Shown: positions 34,402 to 44,129 of the stretch, piece after piece
How the letters are laid out: each line of letters opens with the position of its first letter
Position numbering within the stretch: position 1 is the stretch's first letter
Origin: Edaphobacter lichenicola
GTDB taxonomy: Bacteria > Acidobacteriota > Terriglobia > Terriglobales > Acidobacteriaceae
Assembly (NCBI RefSeq): GCF_025264645.1
Contig: NZ_CP073696.1
Span: forward strand, 3,348,001 to 3,412,000
Reading direction: 5' to 3'
Length of the DNA stretch: 64,000 nt
The notes under the pieces: generated by a model
The model's input: only the letters and a program-made list of their open reading frames with translations
What the model was told of the DNA's origin: nothing
Databases searched by the model: none
Made by a program: the position numbers and the translations under genes

Positions 34402-34803
34402 TTGCGCGGAAGAGAGAACACCGCATCAGCCGGACACCGGATCTTATGTGTGGACGACGATCTTGTATGTCTTAAGCTCCGTCAGACTCTTCTTGAAAGC
34501 AACGGATACGCTGTGATCATCTCAGATCGACCGTTTGAGGCTTTAAAGCAAGACTTCGACGCTGTCGACCTAGCGTTCGTGGATTACGACATGCCTGAGA
34601 TGAATGGCAGAGAGTTGCTGCTCAGAATGCGCGCGTCAAACGCGACATTTCCGATTGTTCTCCTGAGCGGGCGAGCCTATACCTTGCCGGTCGAGGTGCG
34701 CGTCCTCTTCTCAGCTTGCATCGATAAGGGCTCGCCGGTAGGAGAAATGCTCGAAATCATCGAGCGGTTTCGGACCCAGGGAGACGTGAAGGATTGGGGT
34801 TAG
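34402..34803 (+). CDS. Single-domain response regulator (CheY-like)
   Basis: 133-residue receiver domain without output domain. The acidic pair is in ILCVDDDLVC, the phospho-acceptor is Asp61 in FVDYDMPEMNG, the switch Ser is in VLLSGRA, and the conserved Lys is in IDKGSP. The start codon is TTG, placed 6 bases after GGAGG; no ATG gives a full receiver. It is probably a phosphate-shuttle or protein-interaction regulator. The cognate kinase is not adjacent. Confidence 0.82.
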   Translation: MRGRENTASAGHRILCVDDDLVCLKLRQTLLESNGYAVIISDRPFEALKQDFDAVDLAFVDYDMPEMNGRELLLRMRASNATFPIVLLSGRAYTLPVEVRVLFSACIDKGSPVGEMLEIIERFRTQGDVKDWG

Positions 34804-34918
34804 GCAAGGTGCATTCAGCTCTCAGACCCGAGTTGCAGGTCGGTTTTCAAGCCAACCAGCACTAGACCAGCGACAGGTGGCCTCAGCTTCGCTATGATTG
34901 CACTGTAAACGGAGTGCC

Positions 34919-35575
34919 ATGGCAAACACCGGAACTCGCGAGAAGATCATAGAGGCAGCGTATGTCCGATTCTATGAGTTCGGATACAACGGCACGAGTG
35001 TACAAGACATCGTCGATCTGGTCGGCGTTCCCAAGGGAACCTTCTACAACTATTTTAAGAGTAAAGAACTTTTAGGCCTTGAGGCGCTCGATCTCTATGC
35101 TTGCGTCGCCGACAAGGTGTTCACGCCACCCGACGTCGCACAAGGATCGCCCAGGTCGAAGAAACCTCCGCCATCGGAGATTGCACGCCTCCGCGGCCAA
35201 TTTGAGGAAGCTCTTAAGTTTCAGGAGCGGCAGAAGATATCTCTCGGCTGCCTTATGGGAAACTTCACCGCGGAATCTTCTGCATTGCCAGAGAGTTTCG
35301 GGAAGTTGATTGAAAAGAGCTTTAGTCGTTGGATTGCTGCGGTCTCTGCTTCCCTCCGAGCAGCTCAAGTGAGTGGGGAAGTTGCCCACTCGCATGATCC
35401 GGATAGTCTTGCCAGATACCTGATGGCTGCATGGTTTGGCTCGTTGCTGTTGATGAAGAATTCGCAAAAAAAGACACCGATCGATGATTTTTTCAGACTA
35501 AGCTTTGATACGCTCCTGAAAACTGCGCCTCCGCTAACTAAAAAGAAAGTGCCGCAACGTCGCAACGGGAAGTGA
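34919..35575 (+). CDS. TetR-family regulator (NemR/AcuR-like recognition helix)
   Basis: 218 residues. The HTH reads TSVQDIVDLVGVPKGTFYNYFKSKE (about residues 25-50); this recognition helix is close to that of NemR-type repressors that sense reactive electrophiles. A long ligand domain and a basic C-terminal tail (KKKVPQRRNGK) follow. The ATG at 34919 follows GGAG. By recognition-helix type it is the better candidate to bind the GACCAGTC palindromes at 32281 and 34089; this is inference. Confidence 0.85.
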   Translation: MANTGTREKIIEAAYVRFYEFGYNGTSVQDIVDLVGVPKGTFYNYFKSKELLGLEALDLYACVADKVFTPPDVAQGSPRSKKPPPSEIARLRGQFEEALKFQERQKISLGCLMGNFTAESSALPESFGKLIEKSFSRWIAAVSASLRAAQVSGEVAHSHDPDSLARYLMAAWFGSLLLMKNSQKKTPIDDFFRLSFDTLLKTAPPLTKKKVPQRRNGK

Positions 35576-35611
35576 GAGACTTCGATCTCGGTGCGGAGAC
35601 GAGATGATGCA

Positions 35612-36241
35612 CTATCCGTCGAGGAAGCCACGCCTCATCGCGATCGTCACAGCATGAGTTCGATCTTGCGCCGAGAGCTTCGACAGGATACTCCCCATGT
35701 GATTTTTCACCGTGTCTTCTGAGATCGATAGTTGCTGCCCGACTAGCTTATTCGAATGTCCGTTCGAAACTAATCGGAGTACCGCAATTTCTCTTGGAGT
35801 CAATGAATCATGATCGAAATTATCCGCGATCCGCTCCGCAACTTCTCTAGGGATGCAACGTTTGCCGGCATAAACCATCCTTATGGTTTCGAGGAGCTCT
35901 TTGCGCAGCATGCTCTTGAGCAAGTATCCCTGAGCCCCGGCACGTAAGGCGCGAACCACTTGTACATCTCCATCATAAGTTGTGAGCATAATGATCCGTG
36001 CCGAAGGAAACTCAGATCGAATCACTGTGAGAGCTTCCGTCCCACTCATGACAGGCATCTGTAGATCCATGAGTGCGACGTCCGGTTGGAGCCTTCTGAA
36101 GGCTTCAATGGCCTCTTGACCATTCGTTGCCTCTCCGACGAGTGTCATATCCGATTCCAAGTTAACCGCACCTGCGATTCCCTCTCGGATCATCGGATGG
36201 TCGTCAACAGTAAGGACAGTAATCTTCTTATTAGCTTGCAT
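35612..36241 (-). CDS. NarL/LuxR-family response regulator
   Basis: 209 residues. The receiver domain has VLTVDDHPMIREG, phospho-acceptor Asp in ALMDLQMPVMSG and Lys in YLLKSM. The GerE-type HTH (LTPREIAVLRLVSNGHSNKLVGQQLSISEDTVKNHM) binds DNA at its targets. Its ATG overlaps the stop region of the upstream histidine kinase by 11 bp, so the two form a co-translated two-component system. No target operon is evident nearby. Confidence 0.92.
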   Translation of the reverse strand: MQANKKITVLTVDDHPMIREGIAGAVNLESDMTLVGEATNGQEAIEAFRRLQPDVALMDLQMPVMSGTEALTVIRSEFPSARIIMLTTYDGDVQVVRALRAGAQGYLLKSMLRKELLETIRMVYAGKRCIPREVAERIADNFDHDSLTPREIAVLRLVSNGHSNKLVGQQLSISEDTVKNHMGSILSKLSAQDRTHAVTIAMRRGFLDG

Positions 36242-39200
36242 CTAAGGGGCCTCGGCTTCGGACTCGCCTCCAAAAGAAGGAAAGGTACCCTCCTGTTGGC
36301 TTATCCACGTAAGCCAAATCAGCGGGTACCCGCAAAGTTATCTCCGTACCCTCATCGGTGCGACTCAGAATGCCGAACTTTGCCCTAATCTTTAGAGCGC
36401 GTTCGCGCATGCCACCCAGACCCCAGTGGCCCGCGCGACCAAATTCTATTACTTGCCTATCAATTCCGCTTCCGTCGTCCCGGATCCCAAGGGCAAAAAA
36501 TCTTCTCTGAAACGTAATCTCGCATTCGACGGTCGTCGCGTGCGCGTGGACAAAAGCATTTGTGAGAGCTTCGCGGCCGATTGAGTAAGTCTCGTCTTTT
36601 ACGATAGGGTGCAGGTCGAGCGGATCACCCCTGAGACTAAGTAAAAACTTCACATGATAGGTCGATTGCAGTTCTTCGCCGATCAAACGTAAGGCCTCTG
36701 CCAAGTCTGTCACATCTGAACCTTCGGCACGCAGGTTCCGAACTTTGTTCCGCCCCTCCTTTAACACTTCATCCGCCTGATCAAGAGCACTGTTCATCAT
36801 GGTATGAGCAGGTTCAAGCTGAGGTATCTGCGTTGCTACATTTTGAAATTTAAGGACCAGACCCTGGAAGCCTTGCAGAAGAGTGTCGTGCAACTCGCGG
36901 GCGATCCTTTCGCGTTCAACCATTCTTTCTGAAAGATGTGCCTTCATTCGGGCTGTCATGGTCCTGAATCGCCAGGCAACAACTAGAGTGATCCCACATG
37001 CAACTGCGAGAAAACATAGGATTCGAAACCAAAGGGACTCCACCGTAGTAGGCGGGACTATAAAGGAGAAGGTTGTTCCTGCCTCATTCCACAGACCATC
37101 GTTGTTCGCCGCAATGACATGGAAGTGATAGGATCCGGGACCGAGCTTAGTATAGAACGCTTGCCTGCGTGTTCCAGCGTTCTGCCAATCCTTGTCAAAA
37201 CCATCAAGGCGGTACCGGAACTGAACCCTTTCCGGAACAGTTAGACTCAAGGCTGTGTAATCTATGCGCACGCTATCGGGGTCAGGAGTCAGTTTTAACG
37301 CTCGAAGATCCGAGTAGACGACTGAATCCGAGGTAAGAGATTGGATCGCGACTGGCGGTGCAACCTTATTTTGTGGACTATGCGCAGGATCTATCATGCC
37401 CACAGCGTTTTGAAGCGCGAACCACATCTTTCCGTTATCACCTTGAGCGATCGTAGGGTTCACATCTTCACCTGACGACCCCGCGGTGATGCCGTCCAGA
37501 ACGTCGTAGACGCGAGCCTTCACCATGATTGATTTACTCGACGACGGGCGGTTGAGTTCCGAAGCAGGGATCATCACAATGTTGAAGGCACCATTCAACC
37601 AGAGATCGCCGTTTGACGTCTCTGAGATCCCCGACAAACCCAGAAACTGATTTCCTTGTGCATCTTCGATTTCTTGAAAGTGTCCGTCGACAAAACGTCG
37701 AAGCCCGTTTTCGCCACCGATCCAGATGTGGTTGCCCCGGCAGTGAAAGGACAACACGTTGCCAATTTTCTCGTCGTCATCTTGTGTCATCACACTTACG
37801 TGACCAGACTTCTCCAAAATAGCTACTCTGCTGGAGCTATAGCCGAACCAGATGCGTCCCTGTTCATCGGTCATGGCAGCCCTGGCGCTTCTCGTGGGTA
37901 ACGCCGGATTGATGTCAGAAGTAGTCCAGAGCCCATCGTGAAAATGGAAGAAGCCGTTACGAATTGGAAACGTCACCCAAAGACCATTTCCGCCATCGGA
38001 AGTGACGGATTCGACTGGGAGATTAGGTTCTGGAAGGATCGGAAGAGGATATTTGCTAAAGCCATGTGCGGTCTGTTGCCAGAGAAAGTGCCTGCCGACG
38101 AACCATGTGCGACCATTAGGAGAGCGATAGGCGAGATTAAGGTCAGTTGGAATAATCGGCGTCGCCGGCAGAGCCTCGGGTTCTCGACTGAGTGCCCCGA
38201 CCGGATGGGCAATGTATACGTTGCCCTTATCAGCTTCTAGCAAAGCTGATTTAGAGTGAACCTTCTCTATTGGTAACAGGCTAAAGGCGCTATTCCGGAG
38301 ACGATCAAGTCCCCGAGATGTTGCGGTCCAGATATTACCTTCATGATCTTCAAAGATTTGATAAACAGTCTCACCGGATAGCCCTCCATTTGGTAGGGAG
38401 AGGCTCTCAACTTTCTCGCTATGGAGCCCGATACCATAGCGGTCGAAGTCCCGAATTCTGACAATGCCCATCGTCGTTGTCGCAATCCAAAGGTCACCTC
38501 GCCGATCAAATAGCGCTTTCAGCATTTGTCCTGGAAGGCCTAGGGGCCGGCTTTGGTGTTTACCATCGGGTGAGCCGAGCACAATCATCGTGCCTTTCGA
38601 ATCTAGCCCCCAGACAATGTCCCTTGCATCTTGGGTTATGGAAACGATCTCCTTTCCGGAGAGAACCAAACGGAACGAGGTATCGGACTTTGAGAGGGCA
38701 TACACATCTCGGCGACCGGCGCCCACCCACATGGTTCCATTCCTGTCGGTAAAACCGTAAGGATAGGTCGCACCAGAGTAGCCCATGCCGGAACCAAGCG
38801 GCTGCCACCGGTTATTCTGTAAACGATACATGCCCTCAGGGGAAAAGGCCCAGATGCGGCCTCGACCATCTTGCTGAACACCATTCACGGTGCCGCTAGA
38901 CAGGCCAGACTCTTCACCGTAGTTCACGAGCCGCCCGTCCTTAAGTTGACTCAATCCTTTTACATTCCATCCGATCCAAAGTGAGCCATCATTCGTAATG
39001 TCTAAAGATTGAATGTTTGTATTTGGCAGCGGTGGACCGGCCACCGGTGTGAAACGTTCAAAGCGGACACCGTCGAAGCGATACAGCCCGCTTCTCCCGC
39101 CGAGCCAAAGGTATCCGTCTGCGGTCTGTGTGAGATCCCAGCTGATGGGCGCACCGTCTCGAAATGTCCACGCGGTATGGTAGAGCTGCTGCAGCGATTG

Positions 39201-39293
39201 GTCAGGACTTTGCGCTCCTGATGAAGAACTCAAGCAGGCGAAACATGCGCCGAGCAAGATCGGAAATTGGCGAAGACACCTTGCGGTCTTCAT
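36231..39293 (-). CDS. Propeller-type sensor histidine kinase (HisKA_3)
   Basis: About 1,020 residues. A signal peptide (FPILLGACFACLSSSSGA) is followed by two-component-regulator propeller repeats with WxG/LWIG signatures (for example YLWLGGRSGLYRFDG), about residues 40-680. A Y_Y_Y domain (VQFRYRLDGFDKDW) and one membrane segment (ILCFLAVACGITLVVAW) come next. The HisKA_3 dimerisation helix contains RERIARELHDTLLQGFQG (phospho-His), and HATPase_c closes the protein (DDGSGI, WGLGGMRERA). The sensor is periplasmic. The ATG at 39293 follows GAGG; the frame runs on to 39374. It is coupled to the NarL-type regulator. Confidence 0.9.
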   Translation of the reverse strand: MKTARCLRQFPILLGACFACLSSSSGAQSPDQSLQQLYHTAWTFRDGAPISWDLTQTADGYLWLGGRSGLYRFDGVRFERFTPVAGPPLPNTNIQSLDITNDGSLWIGWNVKGLSQLKDGRLVNYGEESGLSSGTVNGVQQDGRGRIWAFSPEGMYRLQNNRWQPLGSGMGYSGATYPYGFTDRNGTMWVGAGRRDVYALSKSDTSFRLVLSGKEIVSITQDARDIVWGLDSKGTMIVLGSPDGKHQSRPLGLPGQMLKALFDRRGDLWIATTTMGIVRIRDFDRYGIGLHSEKVESLSLPNGGLSGETVYQIFEDHEGNIWTATSRGLDRLRNSAFSLLPIEKVHSKSALLEADKGNVYIAHPVGALSREPEALPATPIIPTDLNLAYRSPNGRTWFVGRHFLWQQTAHGFSKYPLPILPEPNLPVESVTSDGGNGLWVTFPIRNGFFHFHDGLWTTSDINPALPTRSARAAMTDEQGRIWFGYSSSRVAILEKSGHVSVMTQDDDEKIGNVLSFHCRGNHIWIGGENGLRRFVDGHFQEIEDAQGNQFLGLSGISETSNGDLWLNGAFNIVMIPASELNRPSSSKSIMVKARVYDVLDGITAGSSGEDVNPTIAQGDNGKMWFALQNAVGMIDPAHSPQNKVAPPVAIQSLTSDSVVYSDLRALKLTPDPDSVRIDYTALSLTVPERVQFRYRLDGFDKDWQNAGTRRQAFYTKLGPGSYHFHVIAANNDGLWNEAGTTFSFIVPPTTVESLWFRILCFLAVACGITLVVAWRFRTMTARMKAHLSERMVERERIARELHDTLLQGFQGLVLKFQNVATQIPQLEPAHTMMNSALDQADEVLKEGRNKVRNLRAEGSDVTDLAEALRLIGEELQSTYHVKFLLSLRGDPLDLHPIVKDETYSIGREALTNAFVHAHATTVECEITFQRRFFALGIRDDGSGIDRQVIEFGRAGHWGLGGMRERALKIRAKFGILSRTDEGTEITLRVPADLAYVDKPTGGYLSFFWRRVRSRGPLDAS

Positions 39294-39783
39294 ATGTTGA
39301 GCCCTCGCGGCGACGTTTCCTGCGGACGCTTGATTCCCGACAGGGTAGGTCGTCCCATTCGTTGCCTCACTCACTAATTACCTGCTGTTCAGTCGTCCCT
39401 TCGGGATACGGAGGAAGGCGCACATTGTGTATGCTGCAGTCGAGTGAAGACGCCTCACGCTGTTTCCGTCCGGATTTCTTGATACGGCTTGATTGCGAGA
39501 ATCCCGGGGAGGCTGAGAGGAGTATTACATCGCTCTTAGAGCAAATCGTAGCTCAGACAATAAGAATGAGCGAAAAGCACAAAATGTAGCGCATTTCGTC
39601 AAGAAGCTTCAACCGTTTCTCGTGGCCGGATGCCAAGATAATTGATGAGTCATACTGAGCGCCAGCCTTCTATCGCGCGGAACTTCGATGACACGCACTA
39701 TGAGATTCGCTCGGATCGGAATGCCTAGCAATCGAGATGAGTGTGCGTTGTGTCTTCAGGCTGGCGACGATATCTTGATGCGG
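39294..39783. other. Intergenic region without recognised gene
   Basis: About 490 bases between the kinase promoter and the 3' end of the dehalogenase-like gene. A plus-strand frame over 39164-39589 overlaps the kinase gene and has no recognised domain. No tRNA, terminator or palindrome was convincingly seen. Confidence 0.3.
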
Positions 39784-40797
39784 CTACCGCTCTGCTAGAA
39801 GGTAGCGTCCGACATCTTCTGGCAGATCAAGTTGTGGCCAATGGCCCGCATCGAGCAGATGTACCGTCGCCCCTTTGAAGTGGCCGGCAAGATCCTGCGC
39901 AACCCCAACATTGAGATACGCGTCGCTCTTTCCCCAAACGATGGTTGTCGGAATGCCCAACTCTGCAAGCTTGTTGACTCGCTGATTGTTTATAGCGACC
40001 TGGGGACGAAGGTCTGCAGCTAGAGCCGCGAAGGCGGGCCCGGCACTCGGCTGTTGAGCAAAATTATTGAAGATGAGAGGCTGTACCAGCTTGTCAATGA
40101 CGTCGATCTGGGCTTGCGGTACGCCGATTTCAAACTGGAGCTGCTGAAACCTTAGAAGGAAAGCGAGTTCCTTGGGGTCGGAAGCCATAGCTAGTCCAAA
40201 CGCGCGTGTCTGGGGTAATGAAAACAGTTCGATTAGTTCAGGTATACGGAGCGTTGGCGCATCTGCATAGAAGGTGTTCAATAGGACGAGGCCTGCGATT
40301 GACTTTGGTTTCGCCATGGTGAAGTTGATGGCGGCCACGCCACCGGCATCATGGGCGACCGGCACGATACTGTTGAGTTTGAGGAAGTCGACAACCGCGT
40401 GTAGATCTCCGAGTTGCTGTCTAAAGCCATAGTCGCCTCCAGCAGGTTTGTCGGAAGCCCCAAAGCCAAGGAAATCGAAGGCTACGACATGACGGCCAGC
40501 AGCGACGAGTACTGGGATCAGCAGGTCGTAGATATGCAGATTGTCAGGATAGCCGTGCAAGAGAACAAACGTCGGTCCCTCCCCCTTGTACTCGCGGGCA
40601 TACAGGAAATGGCCTTCTCGTGGGACGCGGTGTTCTAGGAAGGGGGGTATGGAATCCGTACCCTTTGGTTGCGATGCTCCCCCCCCACTCAATAGGTTTT
40701 CAGGTTGGTGCTTATCCACCTTTGCTCTTGTGGATGGTGGCAATACGAGCAAGGCTGCGGCGGCACCCATTCCGGTTACTATCTCTCGTCTGTTCAT
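39784..40797 (-). CDS. Exported alpha/beta hydrolase with Asp nucleophile (haloalkane dehalogenase/epoxide hydrolase-like)
   Basis: 337 residues. A signal resembling a Tat type (MNRREIVTGMGAAAALLVLP) precedes a hydrolase domain. The oxyanion region is LLHGYPDN and the nucleophile elbow is VAHDAGG with Asp150. An Asp instead of Ser marks the haloalkane-dehalogenase/epoxide-hydrolase branch. The C-terminal catalytic His is in DAGHWPQLDLPEDV. Predicted to be periplasmic if exported. Substrate unknown. It is divergent from the MFS-TolC-HlyD operon. Confidence 0.85.
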   Translation of the reverse strand: MNRREIVTGMGAAAALLVLPPSTRAKVDKHQPENLLSGGGASQPKGTDSIPPFLEHRVPREGHFLYAREYKGEGPTFVLLHGYPDNLHIYDLLIPVLVAAGRHVVAFDFLGFGASDKPAGGDYGFRQQLGDLHAVVDFLKLNSIVPVAHDAGGVAAINFTMAKPKSIAGLVLLNTFYADAPTLRIPELIELFSLPQTRAFGLAMASDPKELAFLLRFQQLQFEIGVPQAQIDVIDKLVQPLIFNNFAQQPSAGPAFAALAADLRPQVAINNQRVNKLAELGIPTTIVWGKSDAYLNVGVAQDLAGHFKGATVHLLDAGHWPQLDLPEDVGRYLLAER

Positions 40798-41022
40798 CTG
40801 TCACTACCCTTCAGAGCGCACGCTCATTGTGATCATTTGGAGCGGCATACCATCTGACCATAGAATTCCCTGCGCCCCTGGTCTTCCCAAATAAGCTCAC
40901 GCTTTGACGGGAACAGCCTAAGATCGCTTGCGCTTGATCATCGATTCGCTTTTGAGTTGGAAATGGGAAAATGCGGTACTTTCTACAAAGAGATGTCTCG
41001 CGCCAGCACGTAGTGTCGAACG

Positions 41023-42639
41023 ATGACACAGTCAGCTCACGCAGCGTCAATCGGGACTGTTGGTGCTGATAAAAGAAGGGAACTCAGCAGGTCTGTCACG
41101 CTTGCCGCACTGACACTTGCCAGCGCAGCGGAGACTTGGACCACCTCTGGCGTGAGTCTGACCCTTACCGATCTAACGGGCACTCTAAGCGCCTCCAGCG
41201 ATCAGGCTAGTTGGGCTCTAACGGTATACATGGCTGCGTTCGCCGTCTCGATCGCTCTGTCAGATCGCCTCTCCCTCAAATATGGAAATCGACATTTCCT
41301 CACAGCTCTCTCCCTTTCTTATGCGGTCGCATCGGTAGGATGCGCGCTCAGTACCGACCTGAGTACCTTTCTTCTCTTTCGCGCTATCGCTGGATTCGCG
41401 GGAGGAGCATTTCTTGTCCGTGCATTCGTTTTCTTCACACAGCAATATGAGCCTGCGGTTCGTCCTATACCCCTGGTCGGCTACGCGATCGCCTACTTCT
41501 TTGTTGGTAGGTTCTTGTCGCCGGTGATATGCGGATGGCTCGCAGATGTTGCTTCGTGGAGATTCCTGTTTGTTGTGCCAACTGTCTTCATGCTCACGGC
41601 CGCCTGGTTGTTCAATCGGCACGGAGCGGATCACTGGGCGGAGGAGGATTCGCGTAAGCCTCTCGACTCGCTCGGCATAGGGCTTCTTTTTCTCGGTGCG
41701 GTCTGTCTGCAAACCGCCTTGAGCCGCGGCGAGGTAGACGGCTGGTTCGAGTCTTCGACACTTTTCACCTTTTTTCTGGTGGGTATTACTGCAAATTCAA
41801 TCTTTGTGCTGTGGCAACTTTCTTCTTGGAACAAACACCCCCTTCTTGATTTTGCGATCCTTCGCAATTCTTTAGCTCGCGGCGGCGCCATCCTAGGCTT
41901 TCTCGTAGGGTTGCTGCTGGCCGGCAGCCTCTACGTCATCCCCCAGTACCTACGGAATCTTGAAGTTCATTCTGCTCTTCAGACAGGTTTGCTTCTCAGC
42001 ATAGGCGGTGCGGCCTCTGTACTGGTCCTTTGCTGCTTCCGTTCGATCATCCCTCTATTCGCGAAGATCGGCGGGACCAGCGTACTTCTTTTCGCCCTCG
42101 CAGTAGAGATAGCGTCGCAACTCCTCTTTGCGCACTTCGTAACGACGGATACTCCCGATCGAGATCTGTGGCTGCCCTTAGCACTAAACGGGATATTCGT
42201 TGGTCTATCCGTTCCTACCCTCGGGATTGTGGCGTTCGCGACAGTCGACAACCAGAAGGCTTCGAACGGTCGAGCAATGTATTACGGATGCAGACAACTC
42301 GGCGCATCCGTGGGGGTTACCCTATCGGCGGTCCTCATTGACCGCAGGATGTCCTTTCATTCGTCGAGGCTCCTCGACGCCTTTGCTAATCGAAACCTTT
42401 CCGTCCTTGGTCAAGCTTCAGATCTCAGTGACAGAACACTGTCCGCGATGGTTCGGAAGCAAAGTTCGGTGTTGAGCTTTGCCGATACGTTTTACACGAT
42501 GGCTCTTGTGGCCGCGGTCACCGTGTTCTTCGTTCCACTTCTTTCCGCGCCTGCGCCAGCCCCATCACCCGCGCGCAGTCCTCTGGACGAACAGGGTTCC
42601 GCCGCGCTTCCGCAAGCCATCGCTGGAGTGGGCCGATGA
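41023..42639 (+). CDS. DHA2-family MFS drug efflux transporter (EmrB/QacA-like)
   Basis: 538 residues with about 14 predicted membrane segments. Typical features are the DQASWALTVYMAAFAVSIALSD region of helices 1-2, the motif A-like GNRHFL loop, and the FRAIAGFAGGAFL segment with motif C-like character. It is the inner-membrane component of a tripartite pump: its last codons overlap the TolC-like gene by 4 bp and the HlyD-like adaptor follows. Exported compounds cannot be predicted. There is a paralogue at 48345 and another at 59145. Confidence 0.9.
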   Translation: MTQSAHAASIGTVGADKRRELSRSVTLAALTLASAAETWTTSGVSLTLTDLTGTLSASSDQASWALTVYMAAFAVSIALSDRLSLKYGNRHFLTALSLSYAVASVGCALSTDLSTFLLFRAIAGFAGGAFLVRAFVFFTQQYEPAVRPIPLVGYAIAYFFVGRFLSPVICGWLADVASWRFLFVVPTVFMLTAAWLFNRHGADHWAEEDSRKPLDSLGIGLLFLGAVCLQTALSRGEVDGWFESSTLFTFFLVGITANSIFVLWQLSSWNKHPLLDFAILRNSLARGGAILGFLVGLLLAGSLYVIPQYLRNLEVHSALQTGLLLSIGGAASVLVLCCFRSIIPLFAKIGGTSVLLFALAVEIASQLLFAHFVTTDTPDRDLWLPLALNGIFVGLSVPTLGIVAFATVDNQKASNGRAMYYGCRQLGASVGVTLSAVLIDRRMSFHSSRLLDAFANRNLSVLGQASDLSDRTLSAMVRKQSSVLSFADTFYTMALVAAVTVFFVPLLSAPAPAPSPARSPLDEQGSAALPQAIAGVGR

Positions 42640-44129
42640 AAAGGTCTCCGTGGTCGTGTGTTCTTACAATCTGTGTCACTCTCGGTGTGGCAGTGTGTTT
42701 GACAAGAACTGGCCGAACGCAAAGTACCGGAAACGGGAACTCCGCGCAAAATACGGTCGACACACCTCGTCCCTTTAACCCCGGTCAGAACACCACCAAC
42801 CCAAGCGCGTTTGCCGTGCAGTCGCAGAATCCTTTCCTTGGCAGCGTGCCGACAGGACTGGTAATCCCCGGGGTACTCCAGCTCTCATTACACGCCGCAG
42901 TGGACTTAGCACTTCGTACAAACCTTGGTTACATCGACTCGGAACAGGATCATCAGCGGTCGCGTGCTGCAAGGATCCGCGCACTCTCGACATTGCTTCC
43001 TCAAATCGGAGTCGAGTCCACCGAAGACTACAGAAATCTCGTGATGGACGCCTTGGGCACCGAGAAGCTCGGAGTTCCACATGTCGTCCAGGGCTACAAC
43101 TACCAGGCAGCTCACGCCACTCTCCAGCAGCAAGTTGTAGATTTCCAGGCACTTCATGAGGTGAAAGCTGCAAGCAAAGAGATGGAGGCTTCTGCGGCGT
43201 CGATGGCCGATGCCAGGAACATCGTTGTTCTAGCTTCAGTCAGTTCTTACCTGCTAGTTGCGGCGAGTCAAACAAGGCTGGAAACCGCGCGGGCACAATT
43301 CGAAACTGCCAAGACCATAGAGTCCATTCTGTCGAGCAGAGTGGTACATGACCTCTCTCCTCAGATCGACGAGATAAGGGCGCACGTCGCCATGCGTTCT
43401 GCGGAACTTCGAGTGACTCTTGCGACGACCACGCTGGAGAAGGACAAGCTAGCCCTGACCCGGATCATTGGCCTTCCCATTGAGCAAGAGTTCACCTTGA
43501 CGGATGGGTTGAGGTTCCTTGAAACCCCGTCCGCCGATCAGGCGGAGCTGCTATCAAAAGCCTCAGAAAAGCGCCAAGACTTACGAGCTGCGAGGGCGCG
43601 CCTTGATGCAGCTGAACAGAGTGTGAAGGCGGAACGAGCACAGCGGTTGCCGAAGGTGGAGATACTCGCCAATGGCGGCGAAACAGGCATCACCTATGGA
43701 CACCCCTATCGAGACTATGACGTCGAGGGGAGAATCTCAGTGCCTATCTTTACTGGGAGGCGAATCGAGGCGGATGTCCTGGACGCAAAGGCAACTGCCG
43801 ACCGGCGGAGAGCCGAGTTCGCGGACACGCGGGCAAGGGCAGTATTCGATGTCCGGACGGCCCTTCTGGATTTGACAGCTGCCAGCAAGAGCGTCGAAGT
43901 CTCCCTGGAAAATCAAGCCTTGGCCGTCGAGGGCCTGCGCCAGGCAAAGGACCGATTCGACGTTGGTGTGTCGAATGCGGCCGATCTCATCCAAGCTCAG
44001 CAGTCCGTGTCTGAGGCAGAGGATAACCGGATCGCCAGCATTTATGCTCACCAGGTCGCGAAGCTGATGCTGATCCGAGCGACCGGCACAGCAGAACAAG
44101 ACTACGTATCGTACCTGGGGGTGCACTGA
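42636..44129 (+). CDS. TolC-family outer-membrane efflux protein
   Basis: 497 residues with a signal peptide (SPWSCVLTICVTLGVAVCL) and two OEP repeat domains. Long amphipathic helices (VDLALRTNLGYIDSEQDH, LDAAEQSVKAERAQRLP and VEGLRQAKDRFDVGVSNAADLIQAQQS) build the outer-membrane channel and periplasmic tunnel. The ATGA overlap with the preceding MFS gene and with the following adaptor gene (4 bp and 1 bp) shows tight operon coupling. Confidence 0.9.
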   Translation: MKRSPWSCVLTICVTLGVAVCLTRTGRTQSTGNGNSAQNTVDTPRPFNPGQNTTNPSAFAVQSQNPFLGSVPTGLVIPGVLQLSLHAAVDLALRTNLGYIDSEQDHQRSRAARIRALSTLLPQIGVESTEDYRNLVMDALGTEKLGVPHVVQGYNYQAAHATLQQQVVDFQALHEVKAASKEMEASAASMADARNIVVLASVSSYLLVAASQTRLETARAQFETAKTIESILSSRVVHDLSPQIDEIRAHVAMRSAELRVTLATTTLEKDKLALTRIIGLPIEQEFTLTDGLRFLETPSADQAELLSKASEKRQDLRAARARLDAAEQSVKAERAQRLPKVEILANGGETGITYGHPYRDYDVEGRISVPIFTGRRIEADVLDAKATADRRRAEFADTRARAVFDVRTALLDLTAASKSVEVSLENQALAVEGLRQAKDRFDVGVSNAADLIQAQQSVSEAEDNRIASIYAHQVAKLMLIRATGTAEQDYVSYLGVH

